Shown here piece by piece: positions 56,976-57,483 of a DNA stretch of 57,483 nt; positions within the stretch are counted from its first letter, which is position 1, and every line of letters starts with the position of its first letter. Source of the DNA: Burkholderia sp. Ax-1724 (GTDB lineage: Bacteria; Pseudomonadota; Gammaproteobacteria; Burkholderiales; Burkholderiaceae); assembly GCF_011752995.1 (NCBI RefSeq), contig NZ_VWWL01000005.1, forward strand, positions 1-57,483, read 5' to 3'. Under the pieces are notes generated by a model. It saw only the letters and a program-made list of their open reading frames with translations, was not told the DNA's origin and ran no database searches. Position numbers and translations under genes: made by a program.

Positions 56976-57119
56976 TTGGCCGTTCATGCGCCGCGAAGCC
57001 CGACATCGAATCGGGATAGGGCGTTCCGATCGTTACCTGTACTCGAGAAGGCGCGCACGATGCGACGAGGTAGCGTGGGTCATTCGTGAGTTGAACAGCA
57101 GGACAATTCTGGAGGAGAC

Positions 57120-57483
57120 ATGAACTTACGCACTGTGGTTCTTGGGCTCGCGATCCTCGCATCGGCAGCCTTTAGCTCGCTGGCTGCACAGGCCGATTCG
57201 CAGCTTGACGGACTGATGAAAAACCCCGCCAACTGGGCGGCCCAGGCGGGCGACTATGCGAATCACCGCTATAGTCCGCTCAAGCAGATCAACGAGAGCA
57301 ACGTCGGTAAGCTGCAGGTCGCATGGACCATGTCGACCGGCGTGCTGCGCGGCCACGAAGGCGCGCCGCTCGTGATCGGCGACACGATGTACATCCACTC
57401 GCCGTTCCCCAACAAGGTGATCGCGATCAACCTGAAGGATCAGACCTTCCTCTGGCAGTATCAACCGAAACAGGACGACCAGG
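57120..57483 (+). CDS. xoxF: XoxF-type methanol dehydrogenase, N-terminal 121 residues (runs off window)
   Basis: The frame starts at an ATG with GGAGGAG upstream and runs past the right edge. There is a signal peptide (about 1-25, ending AAQA), then [40 protein letters not shown] and [18 protein letters not shown], typical of PQQ methanol dehydrogenases. GDYANxRYS with [17 protein letters not shown] is closer to XoxF than to the calcium enzyme MxaF. The Asp that marks lanthanide binding lies beyond the window, so the metal type is inferred. It oxidises methanol to formaldehyde (or formate) in the periplasm. Confidence 0.93.
   Translation, partial: MNLRTVVLGLAILASAAFSSLAAQADSQLDGLMKNPANWAAQAGDYANHRYSPLKQINESNVGKLQVAWTMSTGVLRGHEGAPLVIGDTMYIHSPFPNKVIAINLKDQTFLWQYQPKQDDQ

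Larger units (their letters stand above)
56694..57119. other. Divergent region, pterin dehydratase / xoxF
   Basis: 426 bases without a gene. Contents: TGTGCCG and CACA-GTA-TGTG near 56755-56768, a five-copy 12-bp repeat (56841-56900), a weak -24/-12-like box (56960-56975), and GGAGGAG directly before xoxF. Confidence 0.55.

Noticed and set aside
57120..57483. MxaF (calcium methanol dehydrogenase) instead of XoxF
   Set aside because: The visible N-terminal motifs fit XoxF better and no mxaJ/mxaG-type gene is seen, but the diagnostic Asp is outside the window, so this is only a preference.

Overview
The window reads as a chromosomal segment of a GC-rich betaproteobacterium of the Burkholderia/Paraburkholderia type. 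The evidence is the codon bias, the red-type RuBisCO operon with cbbX, the persulfide dioxygenase-rhodanese fusion known from that group, and the gene content. No taxonomic comparison could be run. Almost everything from about 6.7 kb to the right end serves growth on methanol: oxidation to formaldehyde, oxidation of formaldehyde to formate/CO2 on tetrahydromethanopterin (H4MPT) and a methanofuran-like carrier, PQQ synthesis, and CO2 fixation by the Calvin-Benson-Bassham (CBB) cycle.

Layout. 0-6.7 kb is ordinary flanking DNA: the 3' end of an IS5-type transposase, an RraA-family aldolase, a chemotaxis receptor, an MFS exporter, a 1-Cys peroxiredoxin and a persulfide dioxygenase-rhodanese fusion. 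6.7-10.4 kb (minus strand) holds tonB-exbB-exbD followed by cbbY and gph/cbbZ. 10.5-16.2 kb holds a secreted beta-propeller, a TonB-dependent receptor and a two-component pair. 16.2-26.4 kb (minus) is one long, mostly overlapping gene string: fhcBADC, cytochrome b561, an S33-type hydrolase, pqqBCDE and the response regulator. 26.7-32.3 kb holds methanofuran-type cofactor genes (mfnB, mfnD, mfnE and mfnF homologues, a HisA-like gene, DUF447) and a detached 24-codon pqqA. 32.9-42.6 kb (plus) is the operon cbbLSXFPTA-rpe. 42.7-46.8 kb (minus) holds a pteroate-synthase-like gene, a flavoprotein and a sigma-54 activator. 47.1-57.5 kb holds folB, a secreted Cys protein, fae, a CitG/MdcB-like gene, a 44-codon ORF, a RimK-like ligase, mch, a second ATP-grasp protein, mtdB, beta-RFAP synthase and a pterin carbinolamine dehydratase. 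The window ends inside xoxF.

How it fits together. XoxF with PQQ (and, by family knowledge, a lanthanide) makes formaldehyde. Fae condenses it with H4MPT. MtdB and Mch oxidise the C1 unit, and FhcABCD releases formate. Formate can then be oxidised to CO2, which RuBisCO fixes; formate dehydrogenase is not in this window. CbbX, CbbY and gph/CbbZ repair RuBisCO or clear inhibitory phosphates and phosphoglycolate. The TonB system, receptor and propeller sit where lanthanide or cofactor uptake would make sense, but that role is inferred.

Notable points: good -24/-12 (sigma-54) promoter look-alikes in front of pqqA and fhcB and weaker ones before fae and xoxF, with a sigma-54 activator encoded in the island; pqqA 12.7 kb away from pqqBCDE; no cbbR gene; a perfect 17-bp inverted repeat burying the cbbY ribosome-binding site; 38-bp tandem copies of the 3' end of a secreted-protein gene; and in-frame 9-18-bp tandem repeats inside many otherwise conserved enzymes. 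I saw no tRNA, rRNA or CRISPR array.
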